Shown here: positions 7,539 to 17,599 of the stretch, in pieces
Numbering within the stretch: the first letter of the stretch is position 1
Layout of the letters: the number at the start of each line of letters is the position of its first letter
Assembly (NCBI GenBank): GCA_945860295.1
Contig: CAMAQH010000044.1
Span: forward strand, 1-32,089
DNA: 32,089 nt
Reading direction: 5' to 3'
From: Prosthecobacter debontii
GTDB lineage: Bacteria; Verrucomicrobiota; Verrucomicrobiia; Verrucomicrobiales; Verrucomicrobiaceae
The notes under the pieces: generated by a model
What the model was told of the DNA's origin: nothing
What the model saw: the letters and a program-made list of their open reading frames with translations, nothing else
Databases searched by the model: none
Made by a program: the position numbers and the translations under genes

Positions 7539-7589
7539 GTGGACTGAAGTCTGCCCCACGGCCTTGCCGCAGACTGAAGTCTGCTCCAC
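7539..7589. repeat. Paired 21-bp units with core GACTGAAGTCTGC
   Basis: GTGGACTGAAGTCTGCCCCAC (7539-7559) is followed ten bases later by GCAGACTGAAGTCTGCTCCAC (7569-7589). The core ACTGAAGT is near-palindromic, and the outer ends (GTGGA and TCCAC) are inverted. It fills the gap between the divergent dhaL-like and metallopeptidase genes. Such units look like a dispersed intergenic repeat, but they could also be an operator for either gene. Confidence 0.55.
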
Positions 7590-7597
7590 AATGGGCG

Positions 7598-8317
7598 ATG
7601 CTTGCCATTCCAATCCTGCTCGTGATCGTCTGTGTCGGCCTGTGCCGCTGGGCGACGGGGCGCTACGAGTCGATGATGTCGCGTGCTACTAAGGAACAAG
7701 CGCCGACGGCTCACACGGGCACGGAGATCGTACGGTTGTTTCTGGCGTTTGAAGGCATCGACGATGTGGAAGTCGTGGAGCATGGCGGTGCAGTGACGAA
7801 CTATTTTGATCCGAAGCGCAGGCGGCTTTTTCTGAGTCGTGACGTGGGGCAGGGGACGACGATGGCGGCCTGGACGCTGGCGCTGCATGAGGCGGGTCAT
7901 GCGACTCAGACGGGTGATGCTCTGGGAGATCTGAAGTGGCGGAACACGGTGATCAAACTGGCACGCTATGGTCCGATCTTTGCCACAGTGGCGGCGGGCA
8001 TGATGATGTTTTTTCTGAAGTTCCCGCCGCGCTTTGCTCTCATAGCCCTGCTGGCGGTCTGCGTGATTTTTCTGCTGTTGAATGTGGGAACACTGGCGGT
8101 GGAGTTTAATGCGAACGCGCGTTTGCGGCGCTTTTTGGACAAGCATCTCTCTCACCGAGCCACGGCCCTGGAGCGACTGGAAGGCTACCTGAACCGCGCA
8201 GCGACTCGTGAGGTCGGTGATCTGCTGCAATCCCCGCGTTATTTTCTTTTCAGTGCCATGCCTGGCAGTGGCTCGAACCGCCCAGTGAAGACTGATGTAG
8301 CCGTAGATAAAGAGTGA
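7598..8317 (+). CDS. YugP-like membrane zinc metallopeptidase
   Basis: This is a membrane protease of the YugP/Zn-peptidase type. The zinc site HEAGH is at residues 97-101 and a further acidic ligand candidate lies in VEFNANARLRRFL. A hydrophobic N-terminal helix (residues 1-17) anchors the protein, and two more hydrophobic segments (about 122-138 and 143-162) follow the active site. The region SRDVGQGTTMAAWTLALHEAGHA is typical of the family. At 239 aa it has about the usual length. The start at 7598 places the first hydrophobic helix at the very N-terminus. The tail after residue 225 (SGSNRPVKTD) is low complexity. The substrate is unknown; housekeeping membrane-protein turnover is the general expectation. 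Confidence 0.82.
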   Translation: MLAIPILLVIVCVGLCRWATGRYESMMSRATKEQAPTAHTGTEIVRLFLAFEGIDDVEVVEHGGAVTNYFDPKRRRLFLSRDVGQGTTMAAWTLALHEAGHATQTGDALGDLKWRNTVIKLARYGPIFATVAAGMMMFFLKFPPRFALIALLAVCVIFLLLNVGTLAVEFNANARLRRFLDKHLSHRATALERLEGYLNRAATREVGDLLQSPRYFLFSAMPGSGSNRPVKTDVAVDKE

Positions 8318-8330
8318 TTGGCGCGCGCCA

Positions 8331-8359
8331 TTGACGGCCTCTTCTACCTGCCCTAATCG
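8331..8359 (+). promoter_or_regulatory. Candidate sigma-70-type promoter of mcsA-mcsB-clpC
   Basis: TTGACG (8331-8336) is separated by 17 bases from TAATCG (8354-8359), about 65 bases upstream of mcsA. The -35 box is good but the -10 box is weak. A 12-bp palindrome, TGGCGCGCGCCA, lies just before it at 8319-8330. No CtsR operator (tandem GGTCAAA-type heptads) is evident. Confidence 0.3.
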
Positions 8360-8424
8360 TACCTTTAGTGTGTGTCAGGCGTATCGTTTATATCAGGCAC
8401 ACTCTGCCTGCCGCCCCCCCAGCC

Positions 8425-8913
8425 ATGAAATGTGACGTATGCGAAAGTGAAGCCACCGTGTTTCTGACCCAGATTATCAATGGTCAGATGACCACGGTGA
8501 ATCTTTGTGATGTCTGCTCGAAGGCCAAGGGAGTCACGGATGAAACGGGCTTCGGCTTAGCTGAGGCATTCCTCAGTCAGCCAGCACCCTCGGCGGAATC
8601 AGCGGCGTCTTCTTGTGAGGCTTGCGGATTCACGGCTGCGCAGCTTAAAAAGATCGGGCGCATGGGCTGCCCCGAGTGTTACTCAGCTTTCCGTGATGGG
8701 CTGGACGGGCTGCTCAAAGCCATGCACAAGGGCACGCGCCACGTCGGTAAAACTCCGCGCACGATTACCACAGAAGGTCATCTGCGCGGCAGTGTCAGCC
8801 AGCTCCGTGAAGAACTGGCCCATGCGGTGCGTGACGAGCGTTATGAAGATGCAGCCCATTTGAAAAGTGAGATCGAGCGTCTCCTGGAAAAGCCACTCGA
8901 ATCAAACCCGTGA
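8425..8913 (+). CDS. mcsA: McsA-like zinc-finger/UVR protein, activator of McsB
   Basis: McsA is the zinc-binding partner that activates the protein arginine kinase McsB. Four CxxC pairs are present, at C3/C6, C28/C31, C64/C67 and C82/C85, giving two zinc sites. A C-terminal UVR-like coiled coil follows (LREELAHAVRDERYEDAAHLK, about residues 127-147). The start at 8425 (MKCDVCE) is chosen because the family begins at its first CxxC; the 19 codons upstream are not conserved in character. At 162 aa it is close to Bacillus McsA. mcsB starts 30 bases downstream and clpC follows, forming the same gene order as in Firmicutes but without ctsR. Confidence 0.9.
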   Translation: MKCDVCESEATVFLTQIINGQMTTVNLCDVCSKAKGVTDETGFGLAEAFLSQPAPSAESAASSCEACGFTAAQLKKIGRMGCPECYSAFRDGLDGLLKAMHKGTRHVGKTPRTITTEGHLRGSVSQLREELAHAVRDERYEDAAHLKSEIERLLEKPLESNP

Positions 8914-8943
8914 ATCCAAGGCATAGCCAAACACTTCTGATCC

Positions 8944-10057
8944 ATGCTTTTTAAAACACTCATCAATCACCCTGCCGACTGGATGCAGGGGACTGGCCCG
9001 CACTCAGAGATCGTCATGACCTCCCGTGTGCGACTGGCGCGTAACTTGCGTGGTTTTCCTTTCCCTGGTTATAGCCAGGAGCATCAACGTCATGATTTGC
9101 TCAAGCTGGCTCGCCCCTGTGTGGATGCGCTGCCAGAGATGAAGGACGGCTACAGTGAGGATTACGCGAAGCTGAGTAAGATCCGCAAACAAGTGCTAGT
9201 GGAGCGCCACCTCGTCAGTCGTGAGCACGCTGCGCGTGCGAATGGTTGTGCCGTGGTCGTGGATCGGAAGCAGAACTTGTCGATCATGATCAATGAGGAA
9301 GATCACTTCCGCATTCAGGGCATTCGCCCAGGATTAAATTTACGCAGCGCCTGGCAACTCGTGGACAAGGTGGACAGTGAACTCGAAGCCGCACTGCCGT
9401 ACGCCTACGATGAAAAATTCGGCTACCTGACAGCCTGTCCGACCAATCTAGGCACCGGCATGCGCGCCTCTGTGATGCTGCATTTGCCTGCGCTGGCACT
9501 GACAGATCAGATCAATCCAGTGATCAAAGCAGTCGGCAAGATCGGCCTCGCTGTGCGTGGCCTTTATGGTGAGGGCACTGAGGCTTTGGGCAATCTTTTC
9601 CAGATTTCGAATCAACACACGCTGGGTGAAAAGGAGAGTGAGATCATCTCCCAGATCGAAAAAGTTATCGAACGTGTCATCAGTTCCGAACGAAACGCGC
9701 GGCAGAAACTCGTGGAGGATAATCCCACCATGCTGAGCGACCAAGTGGGCCGCGCTTTTGCTGTTCTGCGTTACGCCCACATCCTCACCTCGAAAGAGGC
9801 ACTGAACTTGCTATCCATGTTGCGACTGGGTGCCGACCTCGACCTCGTGCCGAATTGTGACCGTAGCTTGCTCGACATGCTCCTTCTTGAAATCCAGCCC
9901 GCTCACTTGCAACTCCGTGCTGCTCGCGAACTCACGCCAGATGAGCGCGACGTGCGCCGTGCGGAAATTACCCGTGCAAGGTTGCAATCCCTGAGCGGAC
10001 CTTCTAACGTTTCTAATAACCAACCCCCGCCAGAGGCCCCCTCCTCTGATTCTACCG

Positions 10058-10065
<8 letters not shown>
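8944..10065 (+). CDS. mcsB: Protein-arginine kinase McsB (ATP:guanido phosphotransferase)
   Basis: McsB phosphorylates arginine side chains and so marks proteins for ClpC-ClpP degradation. The ATP-grip segment [18 protein letters not shown] (from about residue 25), the acidic loop [10 protein letters not shown] and the kinase signature [13 protein letters not shown] (around residues 165-177) are all present. The C-terminal domain carries RDVRRA near residues 335-340, matching the RDxxRA phosphoarginine-binding motif described for Bacillus McsB, so allosteric autoregulation is likely kept. The last 30 residues are a Pro/Ser/Asn-rich disordered tail not typical of Bacillus. The stop codon overlaps the clpC start by 8 bases, indicating translational coupling. 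Function is inferred from motif conservation and gene context. Confidence 0.95.
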
Positions 10066-12577
<2,512 letters not shown>

Positions 12578-12600
12578 CTCGACTCCGAGAAACCTTGTGA

Positions 12601-12636
12601 AACGCCGACGATTACCTCGTCGGCGTTTCTTTTTTC
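12601..12636 (+). terminator. Rho-independent terminator of mcsA-mcsB-clpC
   Basis: AACGCCGACG (12601-12610) pairs perfectly with CGTCGGCGTT (12618-12627) around a 7-base loop and is followed by TCTTTTTT. It begins 24 bases after the clpC stop. Confidence 0.92.
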
Positions 12637-12724
12637 CCCAGTGAACTCTCTGGGCAACTCGTTCTGGAAAGATATTTAAAATTAGGGTTGTCGAAAATCG
12701 GGCGGCCTGATAAAAGCGCATCCC

Positions 12725-13273
12725 GTGTTTTTTCCGTCTCCCCGATTCAACAGCCTTTTGAGCCTATGCCTTCTTGGCACGGTTACTTGTGCGCAGGATA
12801 CTTTCCTGCCGCTGCCAGAGGTTGGGCCTGAATTGCCGGTGCTGGAGTCGGCATCTTCGGAGACCCGTTTCCTCAAGCCCTCGAAGTCCATCAAGCCACC
12901 AACTGTGGCGACACCTCAGACCACTGCGCAGGCCCAGCCTCAGGTTAATGCGCCCACTGTCGCACGTCTTCGTCGTCTCATTCTCATGCCGAGTGGGCTG
13001 ACTCCTGAGGTTATGCGTGAGCAAATTTTAGCCAGTGGTCTGAGCCGTCAGCCTGTGACCATTGTCGGTATGGATGCTCCTGCTCCGATCCTTGCAAAAC
13101 TGGCGAATCTCTTTGGTAACGATGTCAATGAGGCCACGCAGAAACAGGTCGTCGATACCGTCCGTCAAGGTCTGGATACAGGCAAGACGACCACCGCACC
13201 GCGACGAGTCGAAGTCGTCGGCTGGTTGCCCAGCGAAGGTTTAATGGCTGTCGCTGTCTATCCTGAGAGCTGA
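12725..13273 (+). CDS. Secreted hypothetical protein with a POTRA-like C-terminal domain
   Basis: The start is the GTG at 12725, the only in-frame choice that gives a complete signal peptide (MFFPSPRFNSLLSLCLLGTVTCAQD, cleavage expected near residue 23). A proline/alanine/glutamine-rich linker covers about 28-78. The remaining 100 residues follow the order of a POTRA module: a strand ARLRRLILM, GLTPEVMREQI, a helix LAKLANLFGNDVNEATQKQVVDTVRQGL, and final strands RVEVVGWLP and LMAVAVYPES. ShlB/TpsB transporters carry such modules before a beta-barrel, but here the protein ends after the domain with no barrel. This is a fold-level guess from the pattern of residues, not a recognised family. It converges on the DUF1080 gene with 2 bases between stop codons. 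Confidence 0.6.
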   Translation: MFFPSPRFNSLLSLCLLGTVTCAQDTFLPLPEVGPELPVLESASSETRFLKPSKSIKPPTVATPQTTAQAQPQVNAPTVARLRRLILMPSGLTPEVMREQILASGLSRQPVTIVGMDAPAPILAKLANLFGNDVNEATQKQVVDTVRQGLDTGKTTTAPRRVEVVGWLPSEGLMAVAVYPES

Positions 13274-13275
13274 GC

Positions 13276-13932
13276 TTAATGCTCCTTGATGCGGATGTTG
13301 CGGAACCAAGCCTTGTCGCCGTGGTCGGTCAGCATGATGTGACCTTTGCCAGGAGCGAAGCCGACCTTGCTCTTAAATTTGCTGGCGGCGATGCGCTGCT
13401 TCCATTCATCGGTGGTTGTGTCGGCTTCTGAGGCGAGTGCGCCATTGAGCCAATGCTCGATCTTTCCATCCTTCACGACTACGCGGCTGCTGTTCCACTC
13501 GCCCACAGGCTTGAGCAGCTTACCGGCGACAGGTTCCTTGATGTCATAAATAGAGGCTGTCGTGTGACTGCCACCCTTGAGCCCATCGGGGTGCTTTTGG
13601 TCGTCGATCATCTGATATTCGATGCCCAGCCACTCCTTGCCGCCGACTTTGGTGACCCAATACTTCACGCCGTTGTTGCCGCCAGATTCGACCTTCCATT
13701 CCCACTCAAGCTCGAAGCTGGTGTACTCTTTATCTGACAGCAACATACCGCCAGGGGTGCCATTGAGGTGAAGCGTGTCGTTTTCTACCGACCAGCCTGC
13801 ACCAGGGGCTTTGCCATCGAGGCCGCTCCAGCCTGCCATGGATTTTCCATCAAAGAGAGAGATGGAGTCGGCGGCTTGAGACGGCTGTCCCGCAAGGACG
13901 AGTAGGATAGAAAGGAAGGGAAGGTATTTCAT
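13276..13932 (-). CDS. Secreted DUF1080 protein, second copy
   Basis: The protein belongs to the same family as the one at 6096 but to a clearly different branch. It has a signal peptide (residues 1-20, ending SQAAD), the entry motif ISLFDGKSMAGWSGLDGK, the core FELEWEWKVESGGNNGVKYW, and the sheet around GIEYQMIDDQKHPDG typical of DUF1080. The C-terminal strand is KAWFRNIRIKEH. Members act on 3-keto-glycosides or related sugars in the periplasm; the substrate here is unknown. The start at 13932 lies 29 bases after the mnmA stop on the same strand, so read-through from mnmA is possible. It converges on the POTRA-like gene with almost no spacer. Confidence 0.88.
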   Translation of the reverse strand: MKYLPFLSILLVLAGQPSQAADSISLFDGKSMAGWSGLDGKAPGAGWSVENDTLHLNGTPGGMLLSDKEYTSFELEWEWKVESGGNNGVKYWVTKVGGKEWLGIEYQMIDDQKHPDGLKGGSHTTASIYDIKEPVAGKLLKPVGEWNSSRVVVKDGKIEHWLNGALASEADTTTDEWKQRIAASKFKSKVGFAPGKGHIMLTDHGDKAWFRNIRIKEH

Positions 13933-13961
13933 GGAGAGGGAGATGAACGACTTGCCACGGC

Positions 13962-15098
13962 TTAGTCATACGAGATGGTTTCAAAAATCGCACCACCGAG
14001 AAGCTGCTCGCCATCATACAGCGCGCAGATCTGGCCGGGGGTCAGAGCGCGCTGAGGTTCCTGATAAACCAGAGTCGCCCGGCCATCACCGAGCGGCGTG
14101 TATTGTGCCAAGCCAGCCGGGCAGCGGTAGCGCGGCTGAGCATTCAAGATGCGCGACTTATCCAATGGTAGTCCCGTGGTGGAGATGCCGGTCAGCGTGC
14201 AGCTTTGCGCCCAAAGCAGCGGGGTGTCGGGACGCTCAATGGCGATCACGAGATCCCTCGTTTCATGCCTCTTTGCGACGACTACGTAGGCCTGCTTATA
14301 CAGATTGCTGGCCACGCCGATGCCCTTGCGCTGGCCGAGTGTGTAAAGGTGCAGGCCTTTGTGCTGGCCGAGCACGCGACCTTCGAGATCGACGATGTTC
14401 CCTGGCCGATCCTCGACAAAGGTGCGCAGGAAGTCCTCCATCTTCACCTCGCCGATGAAGCAGATACCCTGGCTGTCTTTCTTCTCTGCCGTCTTCAGGT
14501 CGAGGCGGCGCGCTTCATCGCGCAGCTCAGGCTTCAAAAGATGCCCGATGGGGAATCGCGCGATCTGCACCTGCTCAGGCCGCATCATCGCGAGAAAGTA
14601 GGTCTGATCTTTGTTCGGATCAGCACCGCGCAGGATCGCTGATTCCGGTTCACTTTGCTCAGTTCGCGGTTCGCTGTCCCCTGAAACTGAGAACTGGGAA
14701 CCGTGAAATGAGAATCCTTTCTGCGCATAGTGGCCTGTAGCGATTGCGTCGAAGCCGCGCTCCTTTGCCCAGTCCCAGAGCACGCCAAACTTCATCTCGC
14801 GATTGCACATCACATCCGGGTTAGGGGTGATGCCGTCCTGATAACCATCTAGCAGGTACCTCACCACACGCTCGCGATATTCCTTCATGAGGTTCACCAC
14901 ATGAAACTCGATCCCGAGCTGATCCGCGACCGCGCGTGCGTCCACGATGTCCTCTTCCCATGGGCAATGACCGATGATGCCCTCTTCATTGATCCAATTC
15001 TTCATGTAGGCCCCCACCACCTCATGCCCCTCCCGCACCAGCAGCGCCGTGGCGACGCTACTGTCCACTCCACCTGACATGGCTGAGAGAATCTTCAT
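13962..15098 (-). CDS. mnmA: tRNA-specific 2-thiouridylase MnmA
   Basis: MnmA adenylates and thiolates uridine 34 of tRNA-Lys, -Glu and -Gln (the s2 of mnm5s2U34). The PP-loop SGGVDSS lies at residues 8-14. The two catalytic cysteines are C98 ([12 protein letters not shown]) and C213 ([10 protein letters not shown]). [10 protein letters not shown] and [19 protein letters not shown] are further family marks. The start at 15098 ([14 protein letters not shown]) is used because five upstream codons add nothing conserved. Residues about 130-153 form an insertion rich in Ser, Glu and Gln between HYA and AILRG. Most MnmA proteins have only a dozen residues there. The insertion coincides with an imperfect palindrome in the DNA. 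The protein otherwise looks complete, at 378 aa. Confidence 0.95.
   Translation of the reverse strand: MKILSAMSGGVDSSVATALLVREGHEVVGAYMKNWINEEGIIGHCPWEEDIVDARAVADQLGIEFHVVNLMKEYRERVVRYLLDGYQDGITPNPDVMCNREMKFGVLWDWAKERGFDAIATGHYAQKGFSFHGSQFSVSGDSEPRTEQSEPESAILRGADPNKDQTYFLAMMRPEQVQIARFPIGHLLKPELRDEARRLDLKTAEKKDSQGICFIGEVKMEDFLRTFVEDRPGNIVDLEGRVLGQHKGLHLYTLGQRKGIGVASNLYKQAYVVVAKRHETRDLVIAIERPDTPLLWAQSCTLTGISTTGLPLDKSRILNAQPRYRCPAGLAQYTPLGDGRATLVYQEPQRALTPGQICALYDGEQLLGGAIFETISYD
14647..14702. repeat. In-frame palindromic insertion inside mnmA
   Basis: The arms GGTTCACTTTGCTCAGTT (14647-14664) and AACTGAGAACTGGGAACC (14685-14702) are inverted repeats matching at 14 of 18 positions, with a 20-base centre. 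The element encodes the extra residues about 133-151 of MnmA without breaking the frame. Confidence 0.6.
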
Positions 15099-15135
15099 CA
15101 CGCTACTTTGCACAGGGATTCACGAGAAACAAATG

Positions 15136-16382
15136 TCACAACTGATGCTGCACCCAGCGGCCCAAGAAACCTTGGACGCAGCGCAAGGCGGGCAGTTTCA
15201 GATTCTTTGGCGTGAGCTGGCGACTGCGTGCTTTATCTCGATCATGCATCGCCTGCTGTTCAAGCGCAAAGGCTGCACCAGCGACCAGCAAACTGTTCTC
15301 ATCATTGATGAAAAAGGAGCGCTGATCAATGTTGCCTGAGCCGGTGATGCAGAGGTAATCGTCGATTATCGCCAGCTTGCCATGCATCATGTACGGCTCG
15401 AATTCATAGACCTCAACCCGGCACTCATCAGTCGCTTCAGCAGAGGTACGGTGACGGCTCGGCAGATGGGCATATCGGAGTGCATACCAGGGATCAAGAT
15501 CTCTACCCGCACGCCCCGCTGACGTGCTTCAAGAATGGCTTTTTCAATGGCACGATTAGGAATGAAGTAAGCGTGGAAAATCACAATCGAGTGCTTGGCT
15601 GCGCGCAAAGCGAGAAGGAAGCTGCTGCCAATCGTGTCAGGTTTTTTCTTGAGCGAGCCGAGCACGCTGTGCGCCGTCAGAGCGCCCATGGAGCTGAGCT
15701 TGGAAAAGTAAGTTTTCCCTTCGAGATGTTGATGAGTCAGTTCCTGCCAATTGTCATTAAAAGACTCCTGAAGCTGCCGAACCACGGGGCCGCTCACTTC
15801 ATACATCGTGTCTCGCCAGCGATTTGAATCCTCGGCATGACCATCCCAGGCATAGGCAAGACCGGCTCCGCCGACGAAGCCGATATGACCATCTACTGCG
15901 AGGATACGCCGATGCGTGCGGTGGTTATAAGCGAGGGGATTTAGCATTCACCAGCAACTGTAAAGATGCACCTCCACGCCCGCCTCACGCATGGCTTGGA
16001 GATGCTGATTGCCGTATGTATTGCGACCGTAGGCGTCGAGCAGCACATGCACCTTCACACCTGACTTTGCTCGCTCGATGATGGCCTGCGAAAAGTCCGC
16101 TACAGGTTGGCTGTCCACACAGACGAAATTCTCCCAGGTTATGGTCTTCTTGGCGCTGCGGATCGCTTTCAGCATGGCTGGGATAAAGACGCCACCATTG
16201 GGCAACGTGCTCAAGCCATTACCCGTCGTCCACTCACTGCCTGTGATGCGGCACATCTCCGCCGCAAAGGCAGCCGATGTCACTGCTGGTGGTGATGTTT
16301 ATACTTTCTGATGCCTGCCTGTGGCGCAGGCACTCAGCAGCAGACTACTGATAAAGAGACAACGCTGGAGACTCGCATTCAC
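15136..16382 (-). pseudogene. Decayed phospholipase D / cardiolipin synthase-like lipoprotein gene
   Basis: One reading frame can be followed from a GTG at 16382. It opens with a lipoprotein signal (RCLFISSLLLSACATG, lipobox LSAC), then covers a first PLD half (ITWENFVCVDSQPVADF, VKVHVLLDAYG) and a second half (HSIVIFHAYFIPN, MMHGKLAIIDDYLCITGSGNIDQRSF). It is broken three times: TAA at 16301-16299, TGA at 15950-15948 and a lost base near 15400, where LMSAGLRSMN should read as GVEVYEFEPY. The first HKD motif is HRRILAVD, with the essential Lys replaced by Arg; the second, HGKLAIID, is intact. The GTG overlaps the stop of the glutaredoxin gene (GTGA), so it was probably the last gene of that operon. 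Confidence 0.82.
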
Positions 16383-16639
16383 GGCAATGCAAAGCCCATC
16401 TTCTTCCACCATGCTTCAAGTTCATCGGCACCGAAGTCTGCGAGGATGTGATCATCGACATCAATGCAGGGGGCCTTGGTCTGCTTGGTGAGAGCGAGCA
16501 TTTCCGCGCGAGCGGAGGCATCGCGATTGACGTCTAAAGTCACGAAAGAGAGGCCGTGGCCGGTGAGCCAGTCGATGGATTCATCACACCAGGGGCAGCC
16601 GGATTTGATGAAGAGGCGAATTTGAGTTGGAGTGATCAT
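16379..16639 (-). CDS. Glutaredoxin-like protein
   Basis: This is a small thioredoxin-fold protein (86 aa) with the redox motif CPWC at residues 15-18 after the strand IRLFIKSG, and a cis-proline loop TKAPCIDVDD followed by HILADFG. Unlike classical CPYC glutaredoxins it has Trp in the motif, and the usual GG after the cis-proline loop is reduced, so it fits a NrdH/Grx-like subgroup. It lies 12 bases after the transglutaminase-like gene, and its stop overlaps the start of the decayed PLD gene. This suggests operon membership with the ATP-grasp cluster. A role in thiol redox control is certain only at the fold level. Confidence 0.85.
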   Translation of the reverse strand: MITPTQIRLFIKSGCPWCDESIDWLTGHGLSFVTLDVNRDASARAEMLALTKQTKAPCIDVDDHILADFGADELEAWWKKMGFALP

Positions 16640-16651
16640 GTGACTCGGATG

Positions 16652-17530
16652 CTACGACACTTTTCGGATCTGCACGATGACTTCCATGCGCTGCGTGCTT
16701 TTGCCTTTGAATCTGCCGCTGACGGGCCGGATGTCGCCGTAGTCGCGGCCGTTGGCGAGTTTGATGTAGCGGATGTCGGCTTCGCGATCATGCGTGGGGT
16801 CCCAGGCCTTCCAGCCGTAGTGCGGAAGGAAGACTTCCATCCATGCATGAGATGCTTCGTTCTCGTCACCCGTCTTGCCATTGTAAAAGTAGCCACTGAC
16901 ATAGCGCGCAGGGATTCCCTGGCTGCGACAAAAGGCGATCATCACATGGGCGTAGTCTTGGCAGACTCCGCGGCGGTCTTTGATCGCGGTAAGAGCATCG
17001 GTATGCACATGCGTCCAATCAGGATCATAAGTGAATGTTTGAAAAACATGACGGCCCAGTTTGACTGCATCCGCCCAGAGATCAGTGACCGGGCCACCGA
17101 GCACATCCACAGCCTCACGCCAGATGGCGACGTTTTGCGGCACAAACTTTGATTCGACGACGAAGTCGAAGTAGTTTTCCTCGACACTTCGATCATCCAG
17201 CGCTGGCAAACTAAGGCCAATCGGTGCAGTCCCACGTGTGTCAAGCCGAGTCGCCACCTCGACGAAGGATTCGATCTCAAGGCTATCATGGGGGACATGC
17301 AGCTCAAAGTGATCGACACGGTTCTGATAAAAGTCGTAGTGCGTTTTGATTGGAGCCTCAGGCTGCACACGCAGTGAATAGGCCGCGCAACGTTGAAGCG
17401 GGTCCGACACTGGCTTTAATCGCAGATCATTGAAGCTCTCCAAAGCCTGCCCATTATAGACATACCTCGTCAGGTGACGCACGGTGAGGTGCATTCCCGT
17501 AGCGGTGGTCTCGGAATAAAGATTGGGCAT
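16652..17530 (-). CDS. Transglutaminase-like cysteine peptidase family protein
   Basis: The N-terminal half has the bacterial transglutaminase beta-sandwich (LTVRHLTRYVYNGQ, FNDLRLKP, DFYQNRVDHFELHVPH). The C-terminal half has the papain-like core with catalytic Cys190 (RRGVCQDYAHVMIAFCR), His228 (EASHAWMEVF) and Asp244 (AWDPTHDR), numbered from the start at 17530. A start at 17494 (MHLTVRH) would match the family start better; neither has a good ribosome-binding site. Family members always or nearly always travel with alpha-E and circularly permuted ATP-grasp proteins, and comparative genomics has proposed a peptide-ligation or peptide-tag system for them. It is predicted to be cytoplasmic, since no signal peptide is seen. 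Confidence 0.9.
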   Translation of the reverse strand: MPNLYSETTATGMHLTVRHLTRYVYNGQALESFNDLRLKPVSDPLQRCAAYSLRVQPEAPIKTHYDFYQNRVDHFELHVPHDSLEIESFVEVATRLDTRGTAPIGLSLPALDDRSVEENYFDFVVESKFVPQNVAIWREAVDVLGGPVTDLWADAVKLGRHVFQTFTYDPDWTHVHTDALTAIKDRRGVCQDYAHVMIAFCRSQGIPARYVSGYFYNGKTGDENEASHAWMEVFLPHYGWKAWDPTHDREADIRYIKLANGRDYGDIRPVSGRFKGKSTQRMEVIVQIRKVS

Positions 17531-17599
17531 CGGCGCAGAGCGTCGGTATTCAGGCGGAGGTGAAGGTCAAGAGCGGGTATGCAACCCGAGTTTGAAACC

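Noticed and set aside
7488..7613. Extended N-terminus of the DhaL-like protein
   Set aside because: The extra codons translate the paired intergenic repeat (QTSV appears twice) and do not belong to the family.
15948..15950. TGA in the PLD gene read as tryptophan or selenocysteine recoding
   Set aside because: A TAA in the same frame, a frameshift and a damaged HKD motif show general decay, and other genes in the window use TGA as a normal stop.
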